From Spirochaetaceae bacterium (GTDB taxonomy: Bacteria > Spirochaetota > Spirochaetia > SZUA-6 > DRHE01): a stretch of 64,000 bases of DNA. A model generated the notes under the pieces. That model had not been told where the DNA came from. It worked only from the letters and a program-made list of their open reading frames with translations, and did no database searches. Shown here piece by piece: positions 33,170-43,280 of the stretch. Positions within the stretch are counted from its first letter, which is position 1, and each line of letters begins with the position of its first letter. The DNA lies in the NCBI GenBank assembly GCA_020353535.1, contig CP070696.1, positions 1,435,048 to 1,499,047 on the forward strand, given 5' to 3'. The translations under genes and the position numbers were made by a program.

Positions 33170-33910
33170 GTGATTCGTGAACGCGCGGGCCGAGTGGAGA
33201 GATTGGGAAGGCCGTTATTGGAGATTCTCTTTCCCGGACTGTGCGTGTGTTGTGGGGAATCTCTTATGTTTCGAAGCTCCCTGATCTTCCCCGTCTGCAA
33301 TTGTTGCCAGGAGGCTCTTTCCCCCATACAAGCTGAGCATCGCTGTGTCGTGTGCAGCGTACCGCTGATTTCGGAGCTGCGATGCTGTACCCGCTGCTCC
33401 ATGCGTAACTTTTCTTTTGCCTCCAATTTCTCGCTGTACGAGTATAGGGGACTGGTGCGGCAGATCATCTCGCAGTTCAAGTTCTCCAACCGCAGGTCCC
33501 TGGCTCCATTCGTCGCCCGCCTTCTTTGCCCGGAATTGAAAACGCGTCATGGGGGGCTTGCCGTGGTTCCGGTACCCGGCAGCCGTCGCTCGGTTCGACG
33601 GAGAGGTTGGGACCCGATGATCGAAGCAGCCAGGGCACTGCAACGGATATGCGCAGTAGAGGTGCTCCTGCTCCTGAAACGCCGGAGAGGAGGACCGCAA
33701 AAGGGGCTGCACTACCAGGACCGCGTGGAGAACATTCGGGGTACGATCGAGCTTTGCGCGACCGGCAGAACAGCGGGGAACATTCCCGAACGGGTCGTGC
33801 TGATTGACGACATCTTTACCTCAGGGGCTACCTCGGATGAATGCGCCAGGGTGCTGCAGCAGGCTGGCGTCCGGCAGGTACACGTTCTTACCCTGGCCGT
33901 TGAAGTGTAG
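33170..33910 (+). CDS. comF: ComF-family phosphoribosyltransferase-like protein
   Basis: 246 residues from the GTG preceded by GGGAG six bases away; the earlier ATG at 33152 overlaps a TATAAT and lacks an SD. The N-terminal zinc-finger-like part has cysteine pairs (CVCCG, CNCC, CVVC, CCTRC). The C-terminus is a phosphoribosyltransferase fold with VVPVPGSRRSVRRRGWD and the PRPP loop VLIDDIFTSGAT. ComF proteins are tied to DNA uptake in competent bacteria, yet most bacteria encode one regardless. It is monocistronic. Confidence 0.9.
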   Translation: MIRERAGRVERLGRPLLEILFPGLCVCCGESLMFRSSLIFPVCNCCQEALSPIQAEHRCVVCSVPLISELRCCTRCSMRNFSFASNFSLYEYRGLVRQIISQFKFSNRRSLAPFVARLLCPELKTRHGGLAVVPVPGSRRSVRRRGWDPMIEAARALQRICAVEVLLLLKRRRGGPQKGLHYQDRVENIRGTIELCATGRTAGNIPERVVLIDDIFTSGATSDECARVLQQAGVRQVHVLTLAVEV

Positions 33911-33966
33911 TTCGAAAACACTGCAACGATTTTTCACATGCCGTTAGAAACATGTTGACGAGGACT

Positions 33967-33995
33967 GTCCGGATTATCATATACAAATACCGGAC
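33967..33995. promoter_or_regulatory. Inverted repeat upstream of the VOC remnant
   Basis: GTCCGG and CCGGAC are perfect 6-bp arms separated by 17 AT-rich bases. A TTGACG lies six bases before the left arm, so the repeat would straddle the -10 region of that promoter. It may be an operator or a hairpin in the leader. Confidence 0.35.
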
Positions 33996-34020
33996 GTAAC
34001 AATTACCAGAAGGAGGTAAG

Positions 34021-34230
34021 ATGGGTTCTGGTTTTCCACTATCGGGCATGGAACTGACCCATATCCTGGCCGTCAAAGACCTGGAACGGGCTAAGAAATT
34101 CTACGGAGATGTGCTGGGAACAGCGGTTCACCATTCTTTGGATAAGACGTGGATACCGAACCGTTTTGACAATCCCGGCGGCCGACCGTTGACAATTGCG
34201 GAGAGGTTTGTTATTTTTAAAGTACCTTAA
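34021..34230 (+). pseudogene. Truncated VOC/glyoxalase-family gene
   Basis: 69 codons. The first half, MELTHILAVKDLERAKKFY followed by GDVLG, is the standard first strand-helix unit of vicinal-oxygen-chelate proteins, including the metal-binding His position. After that the sequence no longer matches the fold and stops, whereas members have ~120 or more residues. An excellent AGAAGGAGGT ribosome site and possible promoter remain, so the fragment may still be translated. Either a decaying gene or a minimal one-module VOC protein; decay is more likely. Confidence 0.65.
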
Positions 34231-34257
34231 CAATATACAGCGTACGCTTGAACTTAA

Positions 34258-34284
34258 GGGTCGATCAATCGGCTCTTTTTTTTT
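34258..34284 (+). terminator. Rho-independent terminator before rimP
   Basis: GGGTCGA-TCAA-TCGGCTC forms a 7-bp stem (two G-U pairs) with a 4-base loop followed by nine T residues. It ends 12 bases before the rimP ATG. It terminates the VOC remnant transcript; if an rimP-nusA transcript starts upstream it would act as an attenuator. Confidence 0.7.
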
Positions 34285-34296
34285 AAGGATGCTTGG

Positions 34297-34737
34297 ATGA
34301 ACACCGAGCTGCACGATCAGCTGCAGAGCGAGGTGGAGCCGATCGTATCGGGTATGGGATTCTCCCTGGTGGAGCTGCGGCACAGCCGCAGCAAAAACCA
34401 GAATCATATAATTCTGGTCGTATACCGCTCCGAAGGTGTAGGGGTAGACGATTGTGCGGCAATCTCCAAAAACCTCTATCCCCGCCTCGAGCTGATTGAA
34501 GGACTGGAGAACCTGCAGTTGCAGGTCAGCTCACCGGGATTGGATCGGGTTCTGAAGAGCGAATCGGAGTACTCCATATTCCTCGGAAGAAACATCAAGG
34601 TAATGCTCACCGGAGAATCGGAGTGGATCCGAGGCTCGATCGAAAGTGCGCAACCGGGGGTAATCATCCTGAGTTCAGGCGGGACGAGGAAGAGATTTTT
34701 GACGGCGGAGATCCGCAAGGCGAAATTGGATTCTTGA
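34297..34737 (+). CDS. rimP: Ribosome maturation factor RimP
   Basis: 146 residues. Features include the N-terminal alpha/beta domain (VEPIVSGMGFSLVELRH), VDDCAAISKNLYPRLE and the signature LQVSSPGLDRVLKSE, then a C-terminal Sm-like barrel. RimP binds the 30S subunit and aids maturation. An AAGGA lies ahead of the ATG. It leads the rimP-nusA-infB cluster, the usual position. Confidence 0.94.
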   Translation: MNTELHDQLQSEVEPIVSGMGFSLVELRHSRSKNQNHIILVVYRSEGVGVDDCAAISKNLYPRLELIEGLENLQLQVSSPGLDRVLKSESEYSIFLGRNIKVMLTGESEWIRGSIESAQPGVIILSSGGTRKRFLTAEIRKAKLDS

Positions 34738-34754
34738 GGAGGAGAGTGAGAAAG

Positions 34755-36413
34755 ATGGCTTCGAAGATGTCGGACGCGATCAAGCAGTTGATTCAGGAAC
34801 GAGGAATCTCTGAAGATCTGGTCCGAAAAACCATAGAGGAATCGCTTCTGGCTGCATATAAGAACAAGTACGGTTCCATGGATAACGCTGTGGTGCGCTT
34901 CAGCGATGACGGGAACGAAGTGACGGTGTTTTCACGCAAGAAGATCGTGGAGGAGGTGGAAGACCCTGTCAGGGAGATTTCCCTTTCCGATGCCATCGAG
35001 TTCAACGAGGAAAGCGAGATCGGGGATGAACTGCTGATCGAGGTCAGTCCGAAAGAGTTCGACCGCAGCGCTGTGCAGAGCGCAAAACAGAAGACAAAAC
35101 AGACCCTGCGGGAGATCCAGCGGAATACCCTCTACTCGGAGTTCAAGGAACGGGTAGGCGAGATGATCATCGGCTACTACCAGAGGGAGCGCAATGGGAA
35201 TATCTTCGTGGACCTCGGAAAAACCGAGGGAATCCTTCCCAAAAAATTTCAATCTCCTCGCGAAGTCTACCATCCCAGTGACCGCATACGAGCGTTGATC
35301 TACGAGGTGAGCAAATCTCCGACCGGTCTTCAGATCGTGCTGACTCGCACCCATGGGGATTTCGTCAAGAAAACTTTCGAGCTGGAGGTTCCGGAACTGT
35401 ACGACCGCACGATCGAGATATACAAAATTGTGCGGGAACCCGGTTATCGTACCAAGATGGCCGTGTACTCGAATCGTGAAGATGTCGATCCGGTCGGAGC
35501 TTGTGTAGGTTTAAAGGGAGTCCGCATTCAGGCGGTGGTAAGGGAGTTGGAGGGCGAGAAGATCGACGTATTGCGTTATGATCCGGATCCACGGATTTTT
35601 ATCAAGAACGCCTTGCTCCCCGCTGAAGTGAAGCAGGTAATCATCGTGGATGAATCGAAAAAATCCGCCCTGGCAATCGTTGCAGACAACCAATTCTCCC
35701 TGGCAATTGGCAAGCAGGGATTGAACGTTCGTCTGGCCAATCGGCTGGTCGATTGGAATATCGATGTGAAAACCGAACAGCAGTTCGCCGAGATGGATCT
35801 ATCCGCTGAAACCAAACGAGCCGTTTCCGCCTTGTTCGGGGAAGCTGAGGAAGAAGAGATAGAAAAGATCAGCGAACTGCCGGATATTCCCGAGAACATC
35901 GTGGAAGTCCTTAAAAACAACGGGATCGAGATGATCGAGGACCTGGTTTCCATGACCAAGGAGGAGATCTCGGCTTTGGACGGCATTGGTGCGGAGGATG
36001 CGGCCTTGATTTCCAAGATCATCGATGAGAATGTAGAAATCGTCGAAGAGGAAGCAGAAGCCGTCGCGGAAGCCGCTGCAGAAAAAGCCGTAACCCCGCC
36101 GCAGGTAGCTGCCGTGAAAGGCGAGTCCACAGCGGCCGAGACAGCGGCAGCCGAATCTACGGTGAGCGAAGAGACCACAGCCGAGTCCACGGCGGCCGAG
36201 TCCACGGCGGCCGAGTCCACGGCGGCCGAGACAGCGGCAGCCGAATCTAGGGCGGCCGAGTCTGTTGAGACAGAGGCGCCAGAAGCCGACACGGAAGGTC
36301 AAGAGGAAGAGACCTACGAATGCCCTGAGTGCGGCGCACCCATCACTACGGACATGACGGCTTGTCCAAACTGTGGCGTTGGTTTAAGCTTCGAAGAGGA
36401 AGAGGAAGAGTAA
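34755..36413 (+). CDS. nusA: Transcription factor NusA with extra repeat tract and zinc ribbon
   Basis: 552 residues from the ATG at MASKMSDAIKQ, which has GGAGGAG upstream. Standard parts: RNA-polymerase-binding N-domain (ISEDLVRKTIEESLLAAYKN), S1 domain, KH domains (VGACVGLKGVRIQAVVREL, LAIGKQGLNVRLANRL) and an acidic helix-hairpin-helix segment. Beyond the usual end comes an Ala/Glu/Ser/Thr tract of ~75 residues made of AESTA-type pentads. A zinc ribbon (CPECGAPITTDMTACPNCG) and an Asp/Glu-rich tail close the chain. NusA controls pausing, termination and antitermination; the zinc ribbon is not part of standard NusA and its partner is unknown. Confidence 0.94.
   Translation: MASKMSDAIKQLIQERGISEDLVRKTIEESLLAAYKNKYGSMDNAVVRFSDDGNEVTVFSRKKIVEEVEDPVREISLSDAIEFNEESEIGDELLIEVSPKEFDRSAVQSAKQKTKQTLREIQRNTLYSEFKERVGEMIIGYYQRERNGNIFVDLGKTEGILPKKFQSPREVYHPSDRIRALIYEVSKSPTGLQIVLTRTHGDFVKKTFELEVPELYDRTIEIYKIVREPGYRTKMAVYSNREDVDPVGACVGLKGVRIQAVVRELEGEKIDVLRYDPDPRIFIKNALLPAEVKQVIIVDESKKSALAIVADNQFSLAIGKQGLNVRLANRLVDWNIDVKTEQQFAEMDLSAETKRAVSALFGEAEEEEIEKISELPDIPENIVEVLKNNGIEMIEDLVSMTKEEISALDGIGAEDAALISKIIDENVEIVEEEAEAVAEAAAEKAVTPPQVAAVKGESTAAETAAAESTVSEETTAESTAAESTAAESTAAETAAAESRAAESVETEAPEADTEGQEEETYECPECGAPITTDMTACPNCGVGLSFEEEEEE
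36132..36249 (+). repeat. Direct repeats within nusA
   Basis: Three exact tandem copies of CCGAGTCCACGGCGG start at 36181, and a 28-bp segment at 36132-36159 recurs at 36222-36249. The 15-bp unit equals five codons, so copy-number changes keep the frame and only lengthen the Ala/Glu/Ser/Thr linker. Confidence 0.9.
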
Positions 36414-36428
36414 GAGAAAAGGGGTTCT

Positions 36429-38768
36429 ATGTCGGACGAACAGAAAAAGCCTAAAGCGACACTGATTAAACATAAAAAACCCATCCCGAGCGCCGAAACG
36501 AAGGGCAAGGACGAACCGGAGAAGAAAAAGATCGTCGTCGTTAAAAAGAAAAAGGTCGTAGTCAAGAAAGCTGCGGTTAAAACGACCAAGCCGGAGATCA
36601 CGAAGGCTGCGCCGACGGTGGAACGGGTTCGTTTGCAGGACAGGCCGACCACGCAGGATCGCAGGCCGGCCCCGGCGGCTCGAGATCGGAAACCGATACC
36701 CTCCCGAGATCGTCCGCCTTCGCGGATTTTCAAACCCAGGGAGACCGAGGCTGACAGCAGACGGCCGCCCCGAACCTCCCGAAGGCCTGGAGCACCAGCT
36801 CCCACCAAGCCGACTCCGGCCGCCCAAAAAGAGGAAGCGGCCAAACCTGCGGGTAAAAAGTTCTTCAAAAGCAAGAAGAAGGACGCCTTCGCTAAAGCCC
36901 GGGAGAAATTTGAGGAGCACCAGGAAAAAATCTTCGCGCAAGCCAAAAAGAAGACCATGCAGAGGGCCAATCCCGTCCCCAGGGAAATCTCTATCATGGA
37001 AAACGTTACCGTCTCGGAGTTGGCGCGCAAGATGAACCTGAAGGCGGCGGATCTTATCTCCAAGCTCATGAGCATGGGGATGATGGTCACCATGAACGAG
37101 CAGATCGATTCGGAGACCGCCTCAATCCTGGCCCAGGAGTACGACTGCAAAGTCAATGTGGTATCTCTGTACGACGAGACTATCATCGAGAAGGAGGAAG
37201 ACAGGGAAGAGGATATGGCCAGCCGGCCGCCGATCGTCACGGTGATGGGACACGTCGATCACGGAAAAACCAAGCTCCTGGATGCGATTCGAGCCACCAA
37301 TGTAGTGGACACCGAGTTCGGCGGTATAACCCAGCACATCGGCGCCTACAGTGTTGAGTTGGAGCAGGGAAAGATCGTATTTCTGGATACTCCGGGCCAC
37401 GAGGCCTTCACAACCATGCGTGCGCGGGGTGCCCAGGTCACGGATATCGTGGTCCTGGTGGTGGCTGCCGATGATGGGGTGATGCCCCAGACAGAAGAGG
37501 CGGTGAGCCATGCAAAAGAAGCAAAAGTACCGATTATCGTGGCAATCAACAAAATCGATCTTCCCGATGCGAATCCGGACCGGGTGAAACAGCAGTTGTC
37601 CGAGCGAGACTTGGTACCGGAAGACTGGGGAGGAAATACCCAGTATGTCCAACTGTCCGCCCTGAAGCGAACGGGCATCAAGGAGTTGCTGGATGCAATC
37701 CTCCTGCAGGCGGAGATCCTCGAGTTGAATGCGAATTATATCTGCCGGGCGGAAGGGAAAATCGTGGAATCGAAGATAGACTTCGGCCGCGGAAATGTAG
37801 CTACCGTGCTGATCCAGCGGGGAACCCTCAAGGTCGGTGATCCCTTCGTGGCCGGTGTATTTTCCGGCAAGGTGCGAGCCATGTTCAATGATAAGGGAGA
37901 TAAGGTCGAGGAGGCCACGCCTTCCATCCCGGTAGAAATACTCGGCTTTTCGGGTATCCCTAATGCGGGAGATCCCTTCCAAGTTACCGAGAGTGAAAAG
38001 GAAGCGCGGCAGATCGGCGACAAGCGCCAGGAGCTCCGACGCCTGGAAGACGCCCGGAACGTGCGGAAAATAACTCTCGACAATATCTACGAACAGATAA
38101 AAGAAGGGGAGGTTCTGGAGCTGAAGGTGATCATCAAAGGAGATGTGCACGGTTCAGTGGAAGCTCTGGAGCACACCTTGGAACGACTCAGCACCCCGGA
38201 GATACGCCTGAACGTGATTCATGCCTCGGCTGGAGCCATCAACGAAAGGGATGTAATGCTTGCCTCAGCCTCCAACGCCATTATCGTAGGTTTCAACGTG
38301 CGGCCCACCCCAAGTACCCAGAGCCTTGCGGATCAGGAAAAGGTGGAGATCCGGAAATACAACGTGATCTACGAAGTCGTTGATGACATCAAAGCTGCTA
38401 TGGAAGGACTGCTGGCTCCCGAGATCTCGGAGCGGACTATCGGAACAGCGGAGGTGCGGAACCTGTTCAAGGTTCCCAAGATTGGTGTCGTGGCAGGCTG
38501 CTATGTGACTTCAGGAAAAATCCGGCGTAACGCTACGGCCAAGGTCGTTCGAGACGGAAAAGAGGTTTATGCGGGGAAGGTATCCTCTCTGAAACGATTC
38601 AAGGATGATGCTCGGGAAGTTGAGGAGGGATACGAGTGCGGTATTGGCATCGAAAACTTCAACGATATCAAAGCCGGGGATATCATAGAAGCCTTAGAGC
38701 AGGTCGAGCTGGCCAAAACGCTGGAAAGTGTGAGCTCCGATGGCGGAAGTAAGGCTGAAGAAGGTTGA
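36429..38768 (+). CDS. infB: Translation initiation factor IF-2
   Basis: 779 residues. A lysine/proline/arginine-rich N-terminal extension of ~190 residues is followed by the IF2_N domain ([18 protein letters not shown]). The GTPase core has [16 protein letters not shown] (G1), DTPGHEAF (G3), NKIDLPD (G4) and SALKRTGI (G5). Domains II-IV include the initiator-tRNA-binding C2 region ([18 protein letters not shown]). It positions fMet-tRNA on the 30S subunit. Start ATG with AAAAGGGG; the 3' end overlaps rbfA by 29 bases. Confidence 0.97.
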   Translation: MSDEQKKPKATLIKHKKPIPSAETKGKDEPEKKKIVVVKKKKVVVKKAAVKTTKPEITKAAPTVERVRLQDRPTTQDRRPAPAARDRKPIPSRDRPPSRIFKPRETEADSRRPPRTSRRPGAPAPTKPTPAAQKEEAAKPAGKKFFKSKKKDAFAKAREKFEEHQEKIFAQAKKKTMQRANPVPREISIMENVTVSELARKMNLKAADLISKLMSMGMMVTMNEQIDSETASILAQEYDCKVNVVSLYDETIIEKEEDREEDMASRPPIVTVMGHVDHGKTKLLDAIRATNVVDTEFGGITQHIGAYSVELEQGKIVFLDTPGHEAFTTMRARGAQVTDIVVLVVAADDGVMPQTEEAVSHAKEAKVPIIVAINKIDLPDANPDRVKQQLSERDLVPEDWGGNTQYVQLSALKRTGIKELLDAILLQAEILELNANYICRAEGKIVESKIDFGRGNVATVLIQRGTLKVGDPFVAGVFSGKVRAMFNDKGDKVEEATPSIPVEILGFSGIPNAGDPFQVTESEKEARQIGDKRQELRRLEDARNVRKITLDNIYEQIKEGEVLELKVIIKGDVHGSVEALEHTLERLSTPEIRLNVIHASAGAINERDVMLASASNAIIVGFNVRPTPSTQSLADQEKVEIRKYNVIYEVVDDIKAAMEGLLAPEISERTIGTAEVRNLFKVPKIGVVAGCYVTSGKIRRNATAKVVRDGKEVYAGKVSSLKRFKDDAREVEEGYECGIGIENFNDIKAGDIIEALEQVELAKTLESVSSDGGSKAEEG

Positions 38769-39087
38769 AAGCCTCCTCAAAGAGGAAATTAGCGGTCTGA
38801 TCAGCCGGAGAGTAATAAAAGATCCCCGCTTGGCGCCTATGACCACCGTCACGGAGGTCGAGGTTTCCCGGGATCTGCATTACGCCAAGGTTTATATCTC
38901 CTTCTACGGAGATAGCCAGATCCGCACCCAGAGTGTCGAGGCTCTCAACCACGCTTCGGGATTCATTCACGCCAGACTGAAAGATTATCTGCGACTGCGC
39001 ATTATCCCGAGATTGACTTTTTATGCCGACGATTCAATCGAACGCGGGGTGCGTCTGACCAACAAGATCAGGGACCTCAATCGTTGA
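38740..39087 (+). CDS. rbfA: Ribosome-binding factor A
   Basis: 115 residues with the RbfA KH-like fold: [17 protein letters not shown], the conserved [15 protein letters not shown], and [18 protein letters not shown]. It matures the 5' end of 16S rRNA in the 30S subunit. It starts inside infB and overlaps truB by four bases, so expression is coupled. Confidence 0.95.
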   Translation: MAEVRLKKVESLLKEEISGLISRRVIKDPRLAPMTTVTEVEVSRDLHYAKVYISFYGDSQIRTQSVEALNHASGFIHARLKDYLRLRIIPRLTFYADDSIERGVRLTNKIRDLNR

Positions 39088-39953
39088 GTACGGACGGACT
39101 TACCCTGCTTGACAAACCGGCGGGGATGACCTCCTTTACCGCACTGAGCGCTTTGAAGAGCAGGCTGGGTACCCGACGGATCGGGCACACCGGTACTTTG
39201 GACAAATTTGCTACCGGGCTGTTGGTGGTTTTGGTCGGTAAATACACCAGACTGGCCGACCTGTTCTCCGGATTGGACAAATGCTACCGGGCTACGATAG
39301 TCCTGGGCAGAAGAACCGATACCCTGGATCCGGAGGGCCGAGTGATAGAGGAGGGATTCGTTCCCGATCTGGCGGCAATCCAGGAAGCTGCGCGTAAACT
39401 GACCGGAACGATCGATCAAATTCCGCCGATTTATTCGGCCGTGCACGTTCAGGGACGTCGAGCTTATCGGATTGCCCGCTCCGGCGGCGAACCTGAGCTT
39501 GAGCCCCGGCGTGTCAACATCTATCGTATCGAACTCGTAGCATATCGGGCTCCCAAGCTCGATATCGAGGTGGAGTGCTCTAAGGGAACGTACGTGCGAG
39601 CCCTGGCCAGGGACCTGGGCGAAGCCGCTGGTTCCTGCGGGTATGTGCAAACACTGCGGCGGACAAGAGTAGGACCTTTCGCAGTGGAGGAAGCCGTGGT
39701 CCCCGATTCGTTTTCCGGGGTGGGGGCGCTGGCCGATTCTCCGCAGCGTTTGCTGCGGCTTGATGGAATCACCGCCCTGACGGTCAAAGATAAATCGATG
39801 AGCAGAGTGCAGAAAGGACAGGTTCTGATGGATTCGTGTTTTACCCGTGCACCCAAAAGTAACGGTTTGTATGCTCTCTTTGATCGCCGGGGTAACCTTC
39901 TTGGGATGGCATTCCGAGACGGGGGAGGGTATCGGTACAGGATGGTTTTGTAA
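39084..39953 (+). CDS. truB: tRNA pseudouridine(55) synthase
   Basis: 289 residues. LLDKPAGMTSF and the catalytic segment GHTGTLDKFATGLL (Asp nucleophile) identify TruB; YSAVHVQGRRAYRIAR and SKGTYVRALARDLG are further family motifs. It makes the universal T-loop pseudouridine. The TTG start overlaps the rbfA stop (TTGA). A C-terminal PUA-like segment is present but short. Confidence 0.96.
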   Translation: MSTDGLTLLDKPAGMTSFTALSALKSRLGTRRIGHTGTLDKFATGLLVVLVGKYTRLADLFSGLDKCYRATIVLGRRTDTLDPEGRVIEEGFVPDLAAIQEAARKLTGTIDQIPPIYSAVHVQGRRAYRIARSGGEPELEPRRVNIYRIELVAYRAPKLDIEVECSKGTYVRALARDLGEAAGSCGYVQTLRRTRVGPFAVEEAVVPDSFSGVGALADSPQRLLRLDGITALTVKDKSMSRVQKGQVLMDSCFTRAPKSNGLYALFDRRGNLLGMAFRDGGGYRYRMVL

Positions 39954-39962
39954 GAACAGATT

Positions 39963-40739
39963 ATGCGTGTTGTTAATTGGCGGGAGTTCTCGGAGGAACG
40001 AGGTCCACCCCTCGCGGTGGCTCTCACCATCGGAACATTCGACAGTCTGCATGTCGGACATCAAAGACTGATCCGTGGTGTCGTTGACAACAGCTATGGA
40101 GCGGTGGCCGCTGTATGTACGTTCACCCAGAATCCAGCAGAAGTGTTGGGCAGTCGTCCCTTCGCGGGCAGCATTCTCAGCCTCTCCCAAAAGATCGACA
40201 AGCTTGAAGGGCTGGGAATCACCCTAGTGGTGCTGATTGACTTTTCTACTGATATTAGTAAACTGACTGGAAAGAGTTTTTTGGATCTCCTGGCGAGTCG
40301 TCTCGATATTAAGAAACTCGTTGTTGGTTATAATTTCCACATGGGTCAGGGACGGGATACGAACGCACGGGAGTTGGTCGGGATCCTTACCGGATCCGGT
40401 ACCGAGTTGGAAATCATTCCGGCCACCCTGTATCGGCAAGAGGCGGTCAGTAGTTCGCGGATCAGGGAATCGATCCTGCGGGGGCATTTTGTCGACGTAA
40501 AGAACATGCTGAAGGATGATTTCCGTCTGGATTTGCGCGGTGTTTCGATTCGAAGACGGGAAGGCGGTTCTTGGGTACGGAGGTCCGAGATCGGGCAGAT
40601 TCTTCCTCGAATTGGGGAGTACCGGGTGCGCTTTCTCACAGAGGATCGCGAGGTTTCGGGTATTTTAACAGTCGAAGAGCGTCAGCTATCCTGGCAAAAG
40701 GAGTTTGCCGGAACAGAGATTGAAATAAGATTTTTTTAA
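39963..40739 (+). CDS. ribF: RibF-type FAD synthetase, riboflavin kinase part degenerate
   Basis: 258 residues, about 50 fewer than a usual bifunctional RibF. The N-terminal FMN adenylyltransferase domain is intact: TIGTFDSLHVGHQRLI, VVGYNFHMGQGRD and SSSRIRESILRG. The C-terminal ~75 residues do not show the riboflavin kinase hallmarks (the GFPTAN motif and following Gly/Asn-rich strand). The protein is therefore probably able to make FAD from FMN but not FMN from riboflavin. It lies in the usual truB-ribF-rpsO order, nine bases after truB. Confidence 0.88.
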   Translation: MRVVNWREFSEERGPPLAVALTIGTFDSLHVGHQRLIRGVVDNSYGAVAAVCTFTQNPAEVLGSRPFAGSILSLSQKIDKLEGLGITLVVLIDFSTDISKLTGKSFLDLLASRLDIKKLVVGYNFHMGQGRDTNARELVGILTGSGTELEIIPATLYRQEAVSSSRIRESILRGHFVDVKNMLKDDFRLDLRGVSIRRREGGSWVRRSEIGQILPRIGEYRVRFLTEDREVSGILTVEERQLSWQKEFAGTEIEIRFF

Positions 40740-40768
40740 GATGTGAGTAAGGAAAGAGGAGGCAACGA

Positions 40769-41038
40769 ATGTCGTTGACTAAGGATAACAAGCAGGATGT
40801 GGTTAAAGAGTTTGGCAGAACCGATAAGGATACAGGATCAGCCGAAGTGCAGATCGCACTGTTGACCCGGCGAATCGAGGATCTTACCGGTCACTTCAAG
40901 TCCAATCCGAAGGACCACAACTCCCGACGGGGTTTGCTGAAGATGGTCGGGCAGAGGCGTAAGCTTCTTAACTACCTGAAGCGAAAAGATATAACCAAAT
41001 ATCGGGAGATTTTAGATAAGCTTTCACTACGCAAGTAA
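40769..41038 (+). CDS. rpsO: Ribosomal protein S15
   Basis: 89 residues, standard length, with [39 protein letters not shown] and [12 protein letters not shown]. It binds 16S rRNA early in assembly. AGAGGAGG lies ahead of the ATG. The 29-bp gap after ribF is too short to hold a pseudoknot leader of the E. coli type. Confidence 0.98.
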   Translation: MSLTKDNKQDVVKEFGRTDKDTGSAEVQIALLTRRIEDLTGHFKSNPKDHNSRRGLLKMVGQRRKLLNYLKRKDITKYREILDKLSLRK

Positions 41039-41064
41039 ATACAAACAAATAAGGAACAAAATAA

Positions 41065-43278
41065 ATGATTCATCAGGTCAAATTTAAGATAGGCGAGGAA
41101 GACCTGATTCTGGAAACTGGAAAAATCGCCAGACAGGCCAATGGCGCCGTGTTTGGCCGTTATGCGGGCTCTGCAGTGCTGGCCACAGCCTGCTGCTCCG
41201 CTCAGGATCTTGAAAACCTCGACTTCATACCGCTGCAGGTGGAGTACAACGAGAAGTACTACGCAGCGGGTAAAATACCCGGCGGGTTCATAAAAAGGGA
41301 AGGCCGCCCGAAGGACAAGGAGATCCTCGTCTCTCGACTGATCGACCGTCCCATGCGCCCGCTGTTCTCGAAGAAATTTAAAAGGGAGATCCAGGTCGTT
41401 CCCACGGTTGTTTCCACTGATCAGATAAATCCTCCGGATGTCATCGCCATGGTCGCAGCCTCGGCGGCGGTAACGATCTCCGATATCCCCTTCGACGGTC
41501 CGGTAGGGGCGATTCGTATCGGTTACCTGGACGGCTCATTCATTGTGAACCCGACATACGATCAAATCGAGAGGAGCCTTCTGGATATCGTTGTGGCCGG
41601 CACCAGGGACGGAATCACCATGGTGGAGGGCTCGGGCGCGGAGATCAGCGAAGAGGTCATGATTGAAGCCATTGAAGAGGCTCACAGGTGGATCAAGGAG
41701 CTCTGCCGCATCCAGCTGGAGCTGGCGGAAAGCGTGGGCAGGCAGAAAATCGACCTTTCCAAGGTCGAGGAGGACAGCTTAGAGCCAGCCGTCAAAGAGG
41801 AGCTGCTCCAATGGGCAATGCCGAAAATGGAGGAGGCCTGCTTCGTTCGCGGTAAGATGGACCGAAGTGCCGCTATAAAAGCGATCCACGATGAAGCCAT
41901 GGAACGGGTAGCGGAGAAGATTCCGGAGCAGCAGATCAAACTGGTGAGAGAGCTGCTGGAAGAACTGGAGTATACAACTGTGCGGCGCTCGATTCTCGAT
42001 AAAAAGATTCGTACCGACGGCCGGGGGCCGAAAGACATTCGCCAGATAACCTGCGAAATCGATGTTCTGGCTCGGACACACGGCTCGGCCCTGTTTACGC
42101 GGGGGGAAACCCAGGCTTTGGCCGTGACTACGCTGGGAACGGTTTTCGACGAACAGATGCTCGACGACATCGAGGGAGACGCGCGCAAAGCCTTTATGCT
42201 GCACTACAACTTTCCTCCCTTTTCAGTGGGAGAAACAGGCAGACTGGGGCCCAACCGCAGGGCGATTGGTCACGGCCATCTGGCGGAGCGGAGCCTGAGC
42301 GCAGTCATTCCGAGGAAGGAGGATTTTCCCTACACGATCCGGTTGGTGTCTGAGATACTGGAATCCAACGGCTCCTCCTCCATGGCTACGGTGTGCGGCG
42401 GGTCCCTCGCTCTGCTAAATGCCGGCGTCCCGATCCACAAATCCGTCGCCGGAATCGCCATGGGACTGGTGCAGGAGGATCAGAGCTTCGTGGTCCTCAG
42501 CGATATCCTGGGCGAAGAGGATCACCTCGGGGATATGGATTTTAAGGTGGCCGGAACAGCTCATGGGATCACGGGTTTTCAGATGGACATCAAAATCGCC
42601 GGTGTGGGTGCAGCGGTAATGTCGGAAGCCCTGCAGCAGGCCAAAGAGGGTCGATTGCACATCCTTGGAGTTATGAATGAGACGATTGCGGAGCCGCGGG
42701 ACAGCATATCAGAGTTTGCCCCGAAAATTATCAATCTCAAAATTGATCCGGATAAGATCGGCGCGGTGATCGGTCCCGGGGGTAAAACCATCAAAGGGAT
42801 CACAGAAAAGACGGGCGCCACTATTAACGTGGAGAACGACGGTACCGTAACCATCTACAGTCGGGAAAAGACGAAAGCCGAAGAAGCGGAAGCAGCTATC
42901 CGGGGATTGGTCGAAGAACCGGAAGTGGGAAGGTGGTACATCGGTACGGTCCGGAGGATCATGGATTTCGGCGCCTTCGTCGAGTTTTTACCGGGTAAAG
43001 AAGGTCTTGTCCACATCTCGAGGATGGCGGAGGAGCATGTGCACAGTGTACAGGATGTGGTGCAGGAAGGTCAGGAGGTTCGGGTAAAGCTATTCGAGAT
43101 TGACCGCATGGGCCGAATGAACTTGAGCATGATCGAAAATCCCGAATCCCGTAGCCGGTCGGACTCTAGATCAGGTGATGGCTACAGATCGGGGGACGGT
43201 CGCGGATCGGGAAGACCCCGAGGTCAGGGCCGTTCGGATAGATCCGGTCGGCATGAGGGAAGACCCAGACGGAGCTAG
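41065..43278 (+). CDS. pnp: Polyribonucleotide nucleotidyltransferase
   Basis: 737 residues. Two RNase PH-like cores, a KH domain ([17 protein letters not shown]) and an S1 domain ([26 protein letters not shown]) in the usual order. The last ~40 residues form an Arg/Ser/Gly/Asp-rich tail, likely an RNA-binding extension. PNPase degrades RNA 3'-5' by phosphorolysis. It follows rpsO as in most bacteria. A weak AAGGAAC precedes the ATG. Confidence 0.98.
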   Translation: MIHQVKFKIGEEDLILETGKIARQANGAVFGRYAGSAVLATACCSAQDLENLDFIPLQVEYNEKYYAAGKIPGGFIKREGRPKDKEILVSRLIDRPMRPLFSKKFKREIQVVPTVVSTDQINPPDVIAMVAASAAVTISDIPFDGPVGAIRIGYLDGSFIVNPTYDQIERSLLDIVVAGTRDGITMVEGSGAEISEEVMIEAIEEAHRWIKELCRIQLELAESVGRQKIDLSKVEEDSLEPAVKEELLQWAMPKMEEACFVRGKMDRSAAIKAIHDEAMERVAEKIPEQQIKLVRELLEELEYTTVRRSILDKKIRTDGRGPKDIRQITCEIDVLARTHGSALFTRGETQALAVTTLGTVFDEQMLDDIEGDARKAFMLHYNFPPFSVGETGRLGPNRRAIGHGHLAERSLSAVIPRKEDFPYTIRLVSEILESNGSSSMATVCGGSLALLNAGVPIHKSVAGIAMGLVQEDQSFVVLSDILGEEDHLGDMDFKVAGTAHGITGFQMDIKIAGVGAAVMSEALQQAKEGRLHILGVMNETIAEPRDSISEFAPKIINLKIDPDKIGAVIGPGGKTIKGITEKTGATINVENDGTVTIYSREKTKAEEAEAAIRGLVEEPEVGRWYIGTVRRIMDFGAFVEFLPGKEGLVHISRMAEEHVHSVQDVVQEGQEVRVKLFEIDRMGRMNLSMIENPESRSRSDSRSGDGYRSGDGRGSGRPRGQGRSDRSGRHEGRPRRS

Positions 43279-43280
43279 GA

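Noticed and set aside
33148-33910. ATG at 33152 as the comF start
   Set aside because: It overlaps a perfect TATAAT and has no SD, while GTG at 33170 has GGGAG at good spacing and keeps all conserved residues.
36181-36230. nusA tandem repeats considered as a CRISPR or regulatory repeat
   Set aside because: The units are contiguous, in frame and encode an Ala/Glu/Ser/Thr linker, so they are a coding minisatellite.
36314-37240. Minus-strand open frame (308 codons) opposite the infB N-terminus
   Set aside because: Low-complexity Phe/Leu/Ser/Arg product is the mirror of the Lys/Glu-rich IF-2 extension; no plausible start or motif.
39021-40190. Minus-strand open frame (389 codons) opposite truB-ribF
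   Set aside because: Antisense to two clear conserved genes; product lacks hydrophobic core pattern or known motifs.
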